This document shows, piece after piece, positions 18,370 to 26,104 of a stretch of DNA of 63,097 nt. The DNA comes from Boseongicola sp. (GTDB taxonomy: Bacteria; Pseudomonadota; Alphaproteobacteria; Rhodobacterales; Rhodobacteraceae), in contig JAPPOI010000431.1 of assembly GCA_028818055.1 (NCBI GenBank), forward strand, positions 1 to 63,097. The letters are read 5' to 3'. The translations under genes were made by a program, and so were the position numbers. How positions within the stretch are numbered: the first letter of the stretch is position 1; each line of letters opens with the position of its first letter. The notes under the pieces are model-generated. The model did no database searches and was not told the origin of the DNA. It was given only the letters and a program-made list of their open reading frames with translations.

Positions 18370-18402
18370 CTGACCCGCTCCTCATAAAGTTTCGGGTCAG
18401 AT
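18368..18402 (-). promoter_or_regulatory. Start-site hairpin of ahcY (candidate cis-regulatory RNA)
   Basis: On the minus strand ATCTGACCCG (18402-18393) and CGGGTCAGAT (18377-18368) are perfect 10-bp complements separated by 15 bases. The loop holds GAGGAG, the ribosome-binding sequence, and the last two stem bases are the A and T of the ahcY start codon. A second 5-bp stem (ATAGC/GCTAT with a 5-base loop) abuts it upstream. The geometry suggests control of ribosome access. I could not match it to a riboswitch class I remember. Confidence 0.6.
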
Positions 18403-18430
18403 AGCATTGAGCTATGGAAGCGGCAACAAG

Positions 18431-18736
18431 TTAGCCTTTTATGCCAGCCGGTTGTTTCAAATCGGGCATACCGTCACGCCAATTTGTGCCCGAAGCCATA
18501 ATACAAGACGTGCCATCGGCCTTCGTCATCAGGATCGTCCACGTGCCTTTTTCCTGGGAGATCCAAACTTCGAAAACACGGTTGGAATTTTGCAGCCCGC
18601 CACCACCGAAAGTTTCGCCATAACCAGAAGCGAGTTTCTCGACGACTAGCGAGCGATCGGCACAATTTGTTTGCGCAAATGTTGCAGTTGGCAACGTCAC
18701 CGCAAGAAGTGTCAGGCCATTAAGAATGCTTCGCAT
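18431..18736 (-). CDS. Small secreted/periplasmic protein (101 aa), unknown function
   Basis: I do not recognise the family. The protein starts with a clear signal peptide (MRSILNGLTLLAVTLPTATFA, cleaved after about residue 21). The mature part of about 80 residues has two cysteines (25 and 78) that could form a disulfide, a glycine-rich turn (YGETFGGGGLQN), and the phrase FEVWISQEKGTWTILMTKADG. The start at 18736 is fixed by AAAGGAG seven bases ahead; the longer open frame upstream has no signal or ribosome-binding site. It lies 61 bp upstream of ahcY on the same strand and may share transcripts with it. Confidence 0.75.
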   Translation of the reverse strand: MRSILNGLTLLAVTLPTATFAQTNCADRSLVVEKLASGYGETFGGGGLQNSNRVFEVWISQEKGTWTILMTKADGTSCIMASGTNWRDGMPDLKQPAGIKG

Positions 18737-18975
18737 CGCAGTCTCCTTTCTGCGGCCGTACGCCGCTTTGCCTGTCAATCCTCCCGGTTTGTTGTCTAGT
18801 ACGTGTAGAATGTTCTCAAATCGTAATCGGACACTTCGAATTTTAGGGAATGTCCGTCTCAACCACCTCATGGTATGTCTCTGATTGTGCCGGAAAGCGG
18901 GATGGAAATAAGGTATTTGCGTGCCGAATTGGGAACCTTGACCTGCGCCTGTTCTGACCTCAGAAAGCAAGTCCG

Positions 18976-19578
18976 ATGAAATCAACTCGTCCTCCTCCGC
19001 GCGCTTGGCAGCGCATGCTATCAGGTCGCAGACTCGATCTTTTGGACCCGACTCCGGTTGATATTGAGATCGAAGATATTGCGCATGGCTTAAGCTTTGT
19101 TGCGCGATGGAACGGCCAAACGCGCGGCGATTTTGCCTATTCTGTGGCAGAACACTCGCTCTTGGTCGAAGAGCTGTTCCGTCAGCTTTATCCGGATTCT
19201 GAGCCAAAATGGCGCCTTGCTGCGCTTCTTCACGATGCCCCAGAGTACGTCATCGGAGACATGATTTCGCCTGTTAAGGCAGCCGTCGGCCCGGGATACG
19301 AGGCCTTGGATGATCGACTGACGCGCGCCGTCCATCTACGATTTGGTTTACCAGCCACTGTGCCGGTCGAGGTAAAAAAGCGCATCAAGCGTGCTGACAA
19401 GATTTCTGCTTGGATGGAGGCCATCCAGATTGCAGGTTTTAGCGAGACTGAGGCGGGCAAATTTTTTGGGCGGCCGAACACTCAGGTCTGGCAGAACGTT
19501 CGCATCATATTGCGACCACCGAAGGAAACGCGCGAGGCATTTGTCGCGCGGCATCAGCAACTTCTTTCGGAATTGTAG
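18976..19578 (+). CDS. HD-domain phosphohydrolase (YfbR-like nucleotidase)
   Basis: Cytosolic protein of 200 residues with the metal-binding HD pattern: SVAEHSLLVEE, then ALLHDAPEYVIGDMISPVK, then a later RADKISAWME aspartate. The combination is that of YfbR-type 5'-deoxynucleotidases and related phosphohydrolases, which remove phosphate from (deoxy)nucleoside monophosphates. The exact substrate is inferred from family only. It stands alone, convergent with regA, with 12 bp between their stops. Confidence 0.85.
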   Translation: MKSTRPPPRAWQRMLSGRRLDLLDPTPVDIEIEDIAHGLSFVARWNGQTRGDFAYSVAEHSLLVEELFRQLYPDSEPKWRLAALLHDAPEYVIGDMISPVKAAVGPGYEALDDRLTRAVHLRFGLPATVPVEVKKRIKRADKISAWMEAIQIAGFSETEAGKFFGRPNTQVWQNVRIILRPPKETREAFVARHQQLLSEL

Positions 19579-19590
19579 GCCTGGGCCTGA

Positions 19591-20145
19591 TTAGCGCGGT
19601 GATCGCTTCGCGAGTATGCGTTGTAGTGTCCGGCGATGCATGTTGAGCCGTCGCGCTGTCTCGCTCACGTTGCGGTCACACAACTCATAGACACGTTGAA
19701 TGTGTTCCCAGCGAACTCGGTCGGCACTCATCGGGTTTTCTGGAGGAGGTGGAAGCTCGTCCTCGTCTGCCAGCAGAGCCGCCGTCACATCATTGGCGTC
19801 CGCTGGCTTCGAAAGATAATCAGTCGCGCCGATTTTCACCGCGGCCACAGCAGTCGCGATGGCGCCGTAACCAGTCAACACCACAACACGGCTATCCTGA
19901 CGCTTCTCACGAATGCGTTCGACAACATCCAAACCATTGCCGTCCTCAAGCCGGAGATCCACAACCGCATAGGCTGGCGGACGTACAGTCGCTATTGCCG
20001 TGCCAGCAGCAACGGAATCCGCGGTCTCAACCTCGAATCCACGTTTCTCCATTGCGCGCGCGAGTCGGCGCAAAAATGGCTCGTCATCATCGACGAGTAG
20101 CAGTGATTTATCTGGACCAATTTCTTTCATGGGTCTTTCAGCCAA
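19591..20145 (-). CDS. regA: Redox response regulator RegA/PrrA/ActR
   Basis: Two-domain response regulator of 184 residues. The receiver domain has the acidic pocket VDDDE at 18-22, phospho-acceptor Asp63 (VVDLRLEDGNG) and the VLTGYGAIATAVAAVKIGATD switch region. A PPPP linker (PPPPENPMSADRVRWEHIQR) leads to a Fis-type helix-turn-helix (SETARRLNMHRRTLQRIL). RegA is the global redox regulator of photosynthesis, nitrogen and carbon metabolism and respiration. I start at the TTG at 20145: this gives Asp63, the position known in Rhodobacter RegA, and an N-terminus starting MAE as there. The ATG at 20130 is the alternative. It lies downstream of senC on the same strand, with regB divergent. Confidence 0.95.
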   Translation of the reverse strand: MAERPMKEIGPDKSLLLVDDDEPFLRRLARAMEKRGFEVETADSVAAGTAIATVRPPAYAVVDLRLEDGNGLDVVERIREKRQDSRVVVLTGYGAIATAVAAVKIGATDYLSKPADANDVTAALLADEDELPPPPENPMSADRVRWEHIQRVYELCDRNVSETARRLNMHRRTLQRILAKRSPR

Positions 20146-20204
20146 TTCTGGGCTTTCATTGTTCGATATAGCCTAGGGCGCAGTATACGATGCGTCAAAC
20201 TGCG

Positions 20205-20816
20205 TTACCGGTTTCCAACGTGACAGGCCACTTCCGAAGCCATCTCTTCCGGAGACGCCTCTCGCGCAAAGTAAGTTGTTATCCCAACGTCACCCGGAAA
20301 AGTCAGATAGGTGAAAGTGCTGTGCGACATCAGGTAAAACTCGCCTTCTCCCGATCCCTTTGAATAAAACGCGCGATAGGCTTGGCTAGCGGCCTTCACC
20401 TGTTCTGCGGAACCAGTCAATGCGATCATGTCGGGATGCATATCAACCGCGTACTGGGCCACGATCTCAGGCGTGTCGCGCTCGGGATCGATAGTGATGA
20501 AAAGTGGCGTCACTTCGACGCCCTGTTCTGCCAGAATATCAACCGCTAAGACGTTGCGCGCCACATCAAAAGGGCAGACATCCGGGCAAAAGGTATAGCC
20601 AAAGTAGACGAGTGTGGGTTTCGTTATGACGTCCTTGTCCGTCACGAGCCGCCCTTCCCCATCCAACAACTCAAATGGGCCGCCAATCGAGCCCGGCCCG
20701 CCAGCCACGGCGTTACCTGCGCACACGTGATCTTCCCGGAGAAGCGTCCAAACTGCAGTTCCGCCTATCATCGTGGCCAACACCACGGCAGCCAGTCCGG
20801 CATATAACTTGGTCAT
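20205..20816 (-). CDS. senC: SCO1/SenC/PrrC copper chaperone
   Basis: Membrane-anchored thioredoxin-fold protein of 203 residues. It has an N-terminal anchor at about 5-25, the copper-binding C-x3-C at Cys77 and Cys81 (TFCPDVCP), and the third ligand His165 (LMSHSTFTYL). SCO proteins deliver copper to the CuA site of cytochrome c oxidase or act as thiol reductases; in Rhodobacter, SenC/PrrC is also tied to RegBA signalling. It sits between regB (divergent) and regA (59 bp downstream), the order known from Rhodobacter. Confidence 0.94.
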   Translation of the reverse strand: MTKLYAGLAAVVLATMIGGTAVWTLLREDHVCAGNAVAGGPGSIGGPFELLDGEGRLVTDKDVITKPTLVYFGYTFCPDVCPFDVARNVLAVDILAEQGVEVTPLFITIDPERDTPEIVAQYAVDMHPDMIALTGSAEQVKAASQAYRAFYSKGSGEGEFYLMSHSTFTYLTFPGDVGITTYFAREASPEEMASEVACHVGNR

Positions 20817-20905
20817 TCATCGCCCTCCGGGCATAAATCACCGCATTGATCGTCCAAGCCCAGCCCGAGTACAACGGGACAGCTTGCCCCACCCACGAGT
20901 TTGTG

Positions 20906-22294
20906 ATGGCCAACCAAAACACCTTCGACGCACGTGTACACCGGTCAAACTGGGTACGATTGAGAACTCTGATTGTACTTCGTTGGATTGCGATAACCGG
21001 TCAGCTCATTGCGATCACAATCGCACTTCGCCTGTTTGATCTGGATCTGAATCTCGGGCTTTGCCTGTTGGTGATCGCGGCCTCAATCATTGCCAATCTA
21101 ATCGCGGTTTTCATCTATCCCGAGAACAAGCGATTGACCGAAGCTGAAGTCGCTTGGATGTTGCTTTTCGATATCGTTCAACTTGCGGCGCTTTTAGCGC
21201 TGACTGGCGGGCTGAATAACCCATTTGCTCTACTGATCCTTGCGCCAGTCACGATCTCGGCGACGGCACTTAAGCCTGGCACTACGGCTCTGATTGGCGC
21301 GGCGACGATCGCGCTTGTCAGTGCTGTGACTCTTTGGAATTTGCCACTAACGACGACCAACGGTTTCATCATGGCGATGCCCCGGGACTTCGTCTTGGGC
21401 TTCTGGACGGCCATCGTCATCGGCGTGATTTTCTTGGGGCTCTATGCCAGCCGTGTAACAGGTGAAGTTCACGCCATGTCCGACGCTTTGACAGCCACGC
21501 AGATGGCATTGGCCCGAGAACAGAAACTGACAGACCTCGGAGGTGTGGTCGCGGCTGCGGCGCACGAGCTGGGTACACCCCTAGCGACCATAAAACTGGC
21601 GAGCGCTGAGCTAATCGAAGAGCTGTCAGACCAACCGCAACTGCGGGAGGACGCAGAGCTTATCCGAGATCAGTCAGAACGCTGCCGTGAGATACTGCAA
21701 TCTATGGGTCGCGCCGGAAAAGACGATCTTCATTTGCGCAGGGCGCCGTTGGAGGCGGTTATTCGCGAAGCCGCAGAGCCACATATTGGTCGCGGCAAAG
21801 ACGTTGTCTTCGACATTGACGCCGACGCAAATGCGCGACAGCCGATCATCTTTCGACGACCAGAGATCATTCACGGCCTCAGGAACCTCGTTCAAAATGC
21901 CGTGGACTTCGCACGCTCGACTATCTGGATCGAAGCCACATGGGACGAGGATTTCGTAACGATCCGCATCGTGGATGACGGTTATGGGTTTCCGGCGCAG
22001 GTCATGGGTCGGATCGGGGATCCCTTTGTCCGCCAGCGTCGCTCGGGTACCAGTGGATCTCGCCCCGGCTATGAGGGCATGGGTTTGGGACTTTTCATAG
22101 CCAAGACGCTGTTGGAACGCTCAGGTGCTGAAATCAGCTTCGCAAACGGGAGCGACGGAACCGGGGGCTCGGTAGGTGAAGGCGAGCGATCGGGCGCAAT
22201 AGTGGTTGCAAGCTGGACCATGGGGGCACTGGGGGCCTCACCAGACGCAGACCGCGCCCCACTGGGAGAAAATGTTCCATTTGAGCGGGAGTGA
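20906..22294 (+). CDS. regB: Redox sensor histidine kinase RegB/PrrB
   Basis: Inner-membrane sensor kinase of 462 residues with about six transmembrane helices (about 15-190). It holds the ubiquinone-sensing heptapeptide GGLNNPF (101-107), the phospho-acceptor His220 (AAAHELGTPLATIKLAS) and the redox-active cysteine (Cys260, SERCREIL). The HATPase N, G1 and G2 boxes follow (LRNLVQNAVDFA, DDGYGFP, GMGLGLFIAKTLL). All the residues by which RegB senses redox state are therefore present. The start at 20906 (MANQNTFD) gives the usual N-terminus; the frame is open 20 codons upstream. It is divergent from senC-regA, and the shared 89-bp gap must hold both promoters. Confidence 0.95.
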   Translation: MANQNTFDARVHRSNWVRLRTLIVLRWIAITGQLIAITIALRLFDLDLNLGLCLLVIAASIIANLIAVFIYPENKRLTEAEVAWMLLFDIVQLAALLALTGGLNNPFALLILAPVTISATALKPGTTALIGAATIALVSAVTLWNLPLTTTNGFIMAMPRDFVLGFWTAIVIGVIFLGLYASRVTGEVHAMSDALTATQMALAREQKLTDLGGVVAAAAHELGTPLATIKLASAELIEELSDQPQLREDAELIRDQSERCREILQSMGRAGKDDLHLRRAPLEAVIREAAEPHIGRGKDVVFDIDADANARQPIIFRRPEIIHGLRNLVQNAVDFARSTIWIEATWDEDFVTIRIVDDGYGFPAQVMGRIGDPFVRQRRSGTSGSRPGYEGMGLGLFIAKTLLERSGAEISFANGSDGTGGSVGEGERSGAIVVASWTMGALGASPDADRAPLGENVPFERE

Positions 22295-22324
22295 AGAGGC
22301 AGAAAGCAGATTCAAATCTCCGAA

Positions 22325-22339
22325 TTAACTCCTCATTAA
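22325..22339. promoter_or_regulatory. CtrA box (TTAA-N7-TTAA)
   Basis: TTAA at 22325-22328 and TTAA at 22336-22339 are separated by exactly seven bases, the consensus for the cell-cycle regulator CtrA. The site reads as a tandem repeat, TTAACTCC-TCA-TTAACTCC. It lies 42 bp before the start of the multi-PAS gene and 30 bp after the end of regB. Confidence 0.65.
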
Positions 22340-22381
22340 CTCCAATTTATCAATCCTCAGTTGGATAACGGGGGACTGATA

Positions 22382-23926
22382 GTGTTTTTTTCAGATCCGA
22401 TGACAGCAATTGTCATTTCGGTTGGAGCATCAGGTGGGTTGGTCGCCCTGATGTATCTTGCATTGAAAATCTCAAGGCAAAGAGCCGCACAAAGGCGCTT
22501 TAGAGCCTCGCGGATCAACGATCCGTTGATGTTTCTTATCAACGATGGCGCCGTCGTCGATGCCAATTACAGTGGGCATTTTTACCTTGCCTCATTGGGT
22601 CAAGGGGAGATGCGCGGTCTCAAACAGACTTTGCATGGGCAATTCGATGATGCTGAGAAACTTCTGACCCCCAGCCGTCACGGTCAGATGATCAGAGCGG
22701 TTTCACGAGACGGTGCATTTCAAGCAATCTCGGAAACCGCGCACTCAACTGTACGATTGAAGATCATACCTCAAACAAGCGCATTACCGGGCAAAGAGGA
22801 TGTATTCCGCTTAAATGCGCTGGAAGGCGAACTGGAAACTCTGCGCGCAGCGACCGAAAACGCGCCGTATCTTGTTTGGCGTGAGTCATCATCTGGCGTC
22901 CCGGTCTGGGTCAATCACGCCTATCTCGAAGCCGTCAAAAAGACATTCGGGATTAAGGCGGCCCGCGAATGGCCTTTGCCAAGATTATTTCCCGAGCTCA
23001 GGCGCGGGAACCCGGTTCGTCTTTCGCTCACAGAGCGTGAACATGAAACGACAGAATGGTTCGAATGCCACTCCATTCCTTTGGGACAAGACTCGTTGTT
23101 CACCGCATTCAACGCTAACAGCACGGTCAAGGCCGAAAACCAGTTGCGTGAGTTCATGCAGACGCTCACTCAGACTTTTGCTCAATTGACAATTGGTCTG
23201 GCCATTTTCGACAGATCCCGAAATCTCGCACTGTTCAACCCATCTTTGAACGAGCTTACAAATTTGCCTGTCGATTTCTTGGCGCGTCGGCCTCACTTAT
23301 CGGATTTCTTGGATAAGCTCCGAGAGAAGAAAATGATGCCCGAGCCGCGCGATTATAGAAGCTGGAGGGACTCAATGGCGGAACTTGAAGCTGCCGCCGT
23401 TGACGGATCCTATTCCGAAACCTGGTCTTTGCCCGGCAACTTGACCTATCGTGTGACGGGTAGGCCCCACCCGGACGGGGCAATTGCATTTCTTTTTGAA
23501 GACATCAGTGCCGAGATGACTCTCAATCGCCATTTCCGGCAAGAAGTTGAGATGGGACAAGCTCTGCTGGACAACATGGAAGATGCCACCGCGGTTTTTT
23601 CTTCGTCTGGCGTGTATCTGCAATCGAACAAGGCTTATCGCGACCTTTGGGGTGAAGTTCCTGATGACACGCTCTCGGCAAGTTCTGTCACGGACACCAC
23701 GCGTGTCTGGCACGAAAAAGCGCATCCAACCCCAATTTGGGGCGACCTCCGAGACTTCGTCTTAGATCAAGGCGACCGTGTCGAATGGACGGGCGTTGTT
23801 CAGCTTAGAGATGGTCGCAACCTGGATTGCCGCTTCATACCATTGTCGGGTGGCGGCACTCAGGTGATCTTCCGCTTTGGTGGCGACGCTCCCGTTGAAA
23901 CGAAACGATTGCTCGAAGTGGTCTGA
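22382..23926 (+). CDS. DivL-like multi-PAS signalling protein lacking a kinase domain
   Basis: Protein of 514 residues: an N-terminal transmembrane helix (about 8-28), then four PAS-like regions at about 45-120, 150-255, 275-385 (IFDRSRNLALFNPSLNEL, a PAS_7-type segment) and 400-505 (MEDATAVFSSSGVYLQSNKAYRDLW). It ends right after the last PAS; no dimerisation helix or ATPase box is seen, and tsaE starts 42 bp later. In Caulobacter and rhizobia the gene before tsaE-amgK is, as I recall it, DivL, the tyrosine-bearing pseudokinase that controls CckA and hence CtrA. I infer a DivL orthologue reduced to its sensor half. A perfect CtrA box precedes it. Start GTG 22382 is preceded by GGGGGA; TTG 22361 is possible. 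Confidence 0.7.
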   Translation: MFFSDPMTAIVISVGASGGLVALMYLALKISRQRAAQRRFRASRINDPLMFLINDGAVVDANYSGHFYLASLGQGEMRGLKQTLHGQFDDAEKLLTPSRHGQMIRAVSRDGAFQAISETAHSTVRLKIIPQTSALPGKEDVFRLNALEGELETLRAATENAPYLVWRESSSGVPVWVNHAYLEAVKKTFGIKAAREWPLPRLFPELRRGNPVRLSLTEREHETTEWFECHSIPLGQDSLFTAFNANSTVKAENQLREFMQTLTQTFAQLTIGLAIFDRSRNLALFNPSLNELTNLPVDFLARRPHLSDFLDKLREKKMMPEPRDYRSWRDSMAELEAAAVDGSYSETWSLPGNLTYRVTGRPHPDGAIAFLFEDISAEMTLNRHFRQEVEMGQALLDNMEDATAVFSSSGVYLQSNKAYRDLWGEVPDDTLSASSVTDTTRVWHEKAHPTPIWGDLRDFVLDQGDRVEWTGVVQLRDGRNLDCRFIPLSGGGTQVIFRFGGDAPVETKRLLEVV

Positions 23927-23968
23927 ACCAGTCTTGCAGGCCCTCGCCCTGCCCGCCAGTATGCGGGC

Positions 23969-24445
23969 ATGAATTCTCGCGCCACCGTCACCTTCGACAT
24001 TTCCCAGCTAGAAGATACGACCAAGTTTGCCGAGCGGTTGGCGACGCGAGTTTCGCCCGGAACATGCATTCTGCTAGAGGGCGATCTCGGGTCCGGAAAA
24101 ACCCATTTCGCGCGCGCGTTGATTCATTCAAAGCTCGACGAGTTGGGGCTTTGGGAAGACGTTCCGTCGCCAACTTTCACCCTGGTCCAAACATATGTCG
24201 CTGGCGATTTGGAAATCTGGCATGCCGATCTTTACCGGCTCCAATCTGTAGATGAGTTGGAGGAGCTCGGGCTTGAAGATGCGTTCGAAAGCGCGGTCAC
24301 GTTAATCGAATGGCCAGACAGGCTCGGCCCACTTGTCCCGGACGACGCCCTTCATCTTCGTTTTGAGCTGAGCGACGACACACGCCGACTTGTTTGCACC
24401 GGTCCGCAACATCTTCTGGATTTGCTCGCGGGTTCGACAAAATGA
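23969..24445 (+). CDS. tsaE: tRNA t6A biosynthesis ATPase TsaE
   Basis: Small P-loop ATPase of 158 residues required with TsaB and TsaD for t6A37 formation in tRNA. Walker A is EGDLGSGKTHFARALI (about 35-50). SPTFTLVQTYVAG is the conserved switch, and IWHADLYRLQSVDELEELGLED and LIEWPDRLGPLVP are typical of the family. It begins an operon in which every gene overlaps the next: its stop overlaps the amgK start (ATGA). It follows the DivL-like gene by 42 bp. Confidence 0.96.
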   Translation: MNSRATVTFDISQLEDTTKFAERLATRVSPGTCILLEGDLGSGKTHFARALIHSKLDELGLWEDVPSPTFTLVQTYVAGDLEIWHADLYRLQSVDELEELGLEDAFESAVTLIEWPDRLGPLVPDDALHLRFELSDDTRRLVCTGPQHLLDLLAGSTK

Positions 24446-25428
24446 ACAGCCACGAAGATGAAGTGGGCGTCTTTGTTTCCAGGGCGGGCTGGAGTGGAGC
24501 GGATCGCACTCCGATTGCTGGCGACCTTTCCGCACGCCGCTACTCAAGGTTGGTCAACGGCGAGGGCAGGACAGCCATCTTGATGGAGGCGGGGCCGCAC
24601 GAATTTGCATCAACTTCTGCTTTTGTTTCCATAGCAGAATGGCTTCGAAATGTTGGGTTGAGCGCCCCAAGCATTTTTGCGCAGGAAATGAAAAAGGGTC
24701 TGCTCCTTCTGGAGGACTTCGGTGACGACAAAGTTTCCATTCGCATTTCCAAGAATGCGGAGTTCCTCACAGAATTTATTCACAAGGCATGTGAAGCTCT
24801 TTTGGTTATTCGATCCGAAACGGCACCCAGCCTTCCCAAGCCAACCGCTGATGACCTAGTTTCTGCCACTACCCTGGTCGACGACTGGTATCCCGATGCA
24901 GACACAGCGGCACTTGATGACTGCAGGCTCGTGCTGGCACCACTGATCGACGAGCTGCTTACAGAAACACGCACGGTGTCTCTCCGTGATTTCCATTCCG
25001 ACAACACAATTTGGCTTCCCGCCCGCAAAGGCCCAGCACAACTGGGGCTTTTGGACTTTCAAGATGCATTTGTCGTTCATCCTGCTTATGATCTGATGTC
25101 CATGCTGACCGACGCTCGGACCGATATTCCATCTCACATGATTGACCAGGGCATAGAGATTTATGCCGCCCAATCTGGTGATGACCTATCAAGACTGAGA
25201 CAGGCCGTAGCTGTACTTGGGTTCCAACGAAATCTGCGAATATTAGGCATATTTGCGCGCGCTGCGAGGCGTGATGGAAAACGCCAGCATCTTCCGGCGA
25301 TTCCGCGTGTTTTTAGATATTTGGACTGGTGCGTGTCGCACGAAGGGCTATCGGAGCTTCGCGTTCCATTTCAAAGCGCCCTGCCCCGAACACTACGCGC
25401 ATCAGAGTTCGGACTTCGTCATGAGTGA
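24442..25428 (+). CDS. amgK: AmgK-like sugar kinase (cell-wall recycling)
   Basis: Aminoglycoside-phosphotransferase-fold kinase of 328 residues. The N-terminal nucleotide loop DLSARRYSRLVN, the catalytic loop LRDFHSDNTIWLP and the metal-binding LLDFQDAFVVHPAYDLMSML are all visible. AmgK phosphorylates the anomeric carbon of N-acetylmuramate and N-acetylglucosamine for reuse in peptidoglycan. The next gene encodes a MurU-like uridylyltransferase, so the pair would make UDP-MurNAc without de novo synthesis. Start 24442 overlaps the tsaE stop; 8 bp overlap with murU. Assignment to AmgK rather than another phosphotransferase rests largely on this pairing. Confidence 0.85.
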   Translation: MNSHEDEVGVFVSRAGWSGADRTPIAGDLSARRYSRLVNGEGRTAILMEAGPHEFASTSAFVSIAEWLRNVGLSAPSIFAQEMKKGLLLLEDFGDDKVSIRISKNAEFLTEFIHKACEALLVIRSETAPSLPKPTADDLVSATTLVDDWYPDADTAALDDCRLVLAPLIDELLTETRTVSLRDFHSDNTIWLPARKGPAQLGLLDFQDAFVVHPAYDLMSMLTDARTDIPSHMIDQGIEIYAAQSGDDLSRLRQAVAVLGFQRNLRILGIFARAARRDGKRQHLPAIPRVFRYLDWCVSHEGLSELRVPFQSALPRTLRASEFGLRHE

Positions 25429-26104
25429 CCAGATCGATAGCGCGATGATTTTTGCCGCCGGCCTAGGAACGCGGATGGGCGCGCTTACCCAGCGAACTCC
25501 TAAGCCGATGCTAGAGCTCGCGGGTGGCCCGATGATCGGTCGTACCGTTCAATTGGCGCGTCAGGCTGGCGTTCAAAGCCTTGTGGCCAACACACACTAC
25601 TTGCACGATTCCATCGCTCCCTATCTGGCCGAACACAATGTTCAAGTCGTCCAAGAGAGTCCTAAAATTCTCGACACTGGTGGCGGATTAAAGAACGCAA
25701 ACCGGCTTTTATCTTCGCCGACATTCACAGTGAATCCAGATGTTGTTTGGCTGGGTGTCAATCCATTTGAGGTACTTCAGAATGCTTGGACTTCTGACAT
25801 GGATGCCCTCCTTCTTGTTGTGCCGGTCTCGGGTAGCGTCAATCGGAAGGAAGGGGACTTCAGCCTTCACGACGGACGGCTGCAGCGACATGGCGACATG
25901 ATTTACACCGGTGCCCAAATCATTCGCACCGAGGTTTTGCGCGAAGTCGACCTGAACAGTTTTTCGATGAATGTTGTGTGGGATATTCTTATCAATCGTG
26001 ATGCGCTCAGCGGCTGTGTTTATCCCGACAAATGGTGCGACATCGGCACGCCCGATGGCTTGGACTTGGCCAACAGCCTTTTGAGTTCAGGTTCCGATGT
26101 TTGA
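25421..26104 (+). CDS. murU: MurU-like nucleotidyltransferase
   Basis: Nucleotidyltransferase of 227 residues with the sugar-phosphate NTase signature AAGLGTRMGALTQRTPKPM at the N-terminus, ESPKILDTGGGLKNA, and WCDIGTPDGLDLANSL near the C-terminus. MurU joins MurNAc-1-phosphate to UTP to give UDP-MurNAc in the peptidoglycan recycling route described in Pseudomonas; the neighbouring kinase supplies the substrate. Although the frame is open from 25253, the start is the ATG at 25421, which begins directly before the signature. Overlaps of 8 bp on both sides tie it to amgK and addB. Confidence 0.85.
   Translation: MSDQIDSAMIFAAGLGTRMGALTQRTPKPMLELAGGPMIGRTVQLARQAGVQSLVANTHYLHDSIAPYLAEHNVQVVQESPKILDTGGGLKNANRLLSSPTFTVNPDVVWLGVNPFEVLQNAWTSDMDALLLVVPVSGSVNRKEGDFSLHDGRLQRHGDMIYTGAQIIRTEVLREVDLNSFSMNVVWDILINRDALSGCVYPDKWCDIGTPDGLDLANSLLSSGSDV

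Noticed and set aside
18737-19207. 157-codon upstream extension of the small secreted protein
   Set aside because: It overlaps the divergent HD gene and has no protein-like features. A signal peptide and a strong ribosome-binding site define the start at 18736.
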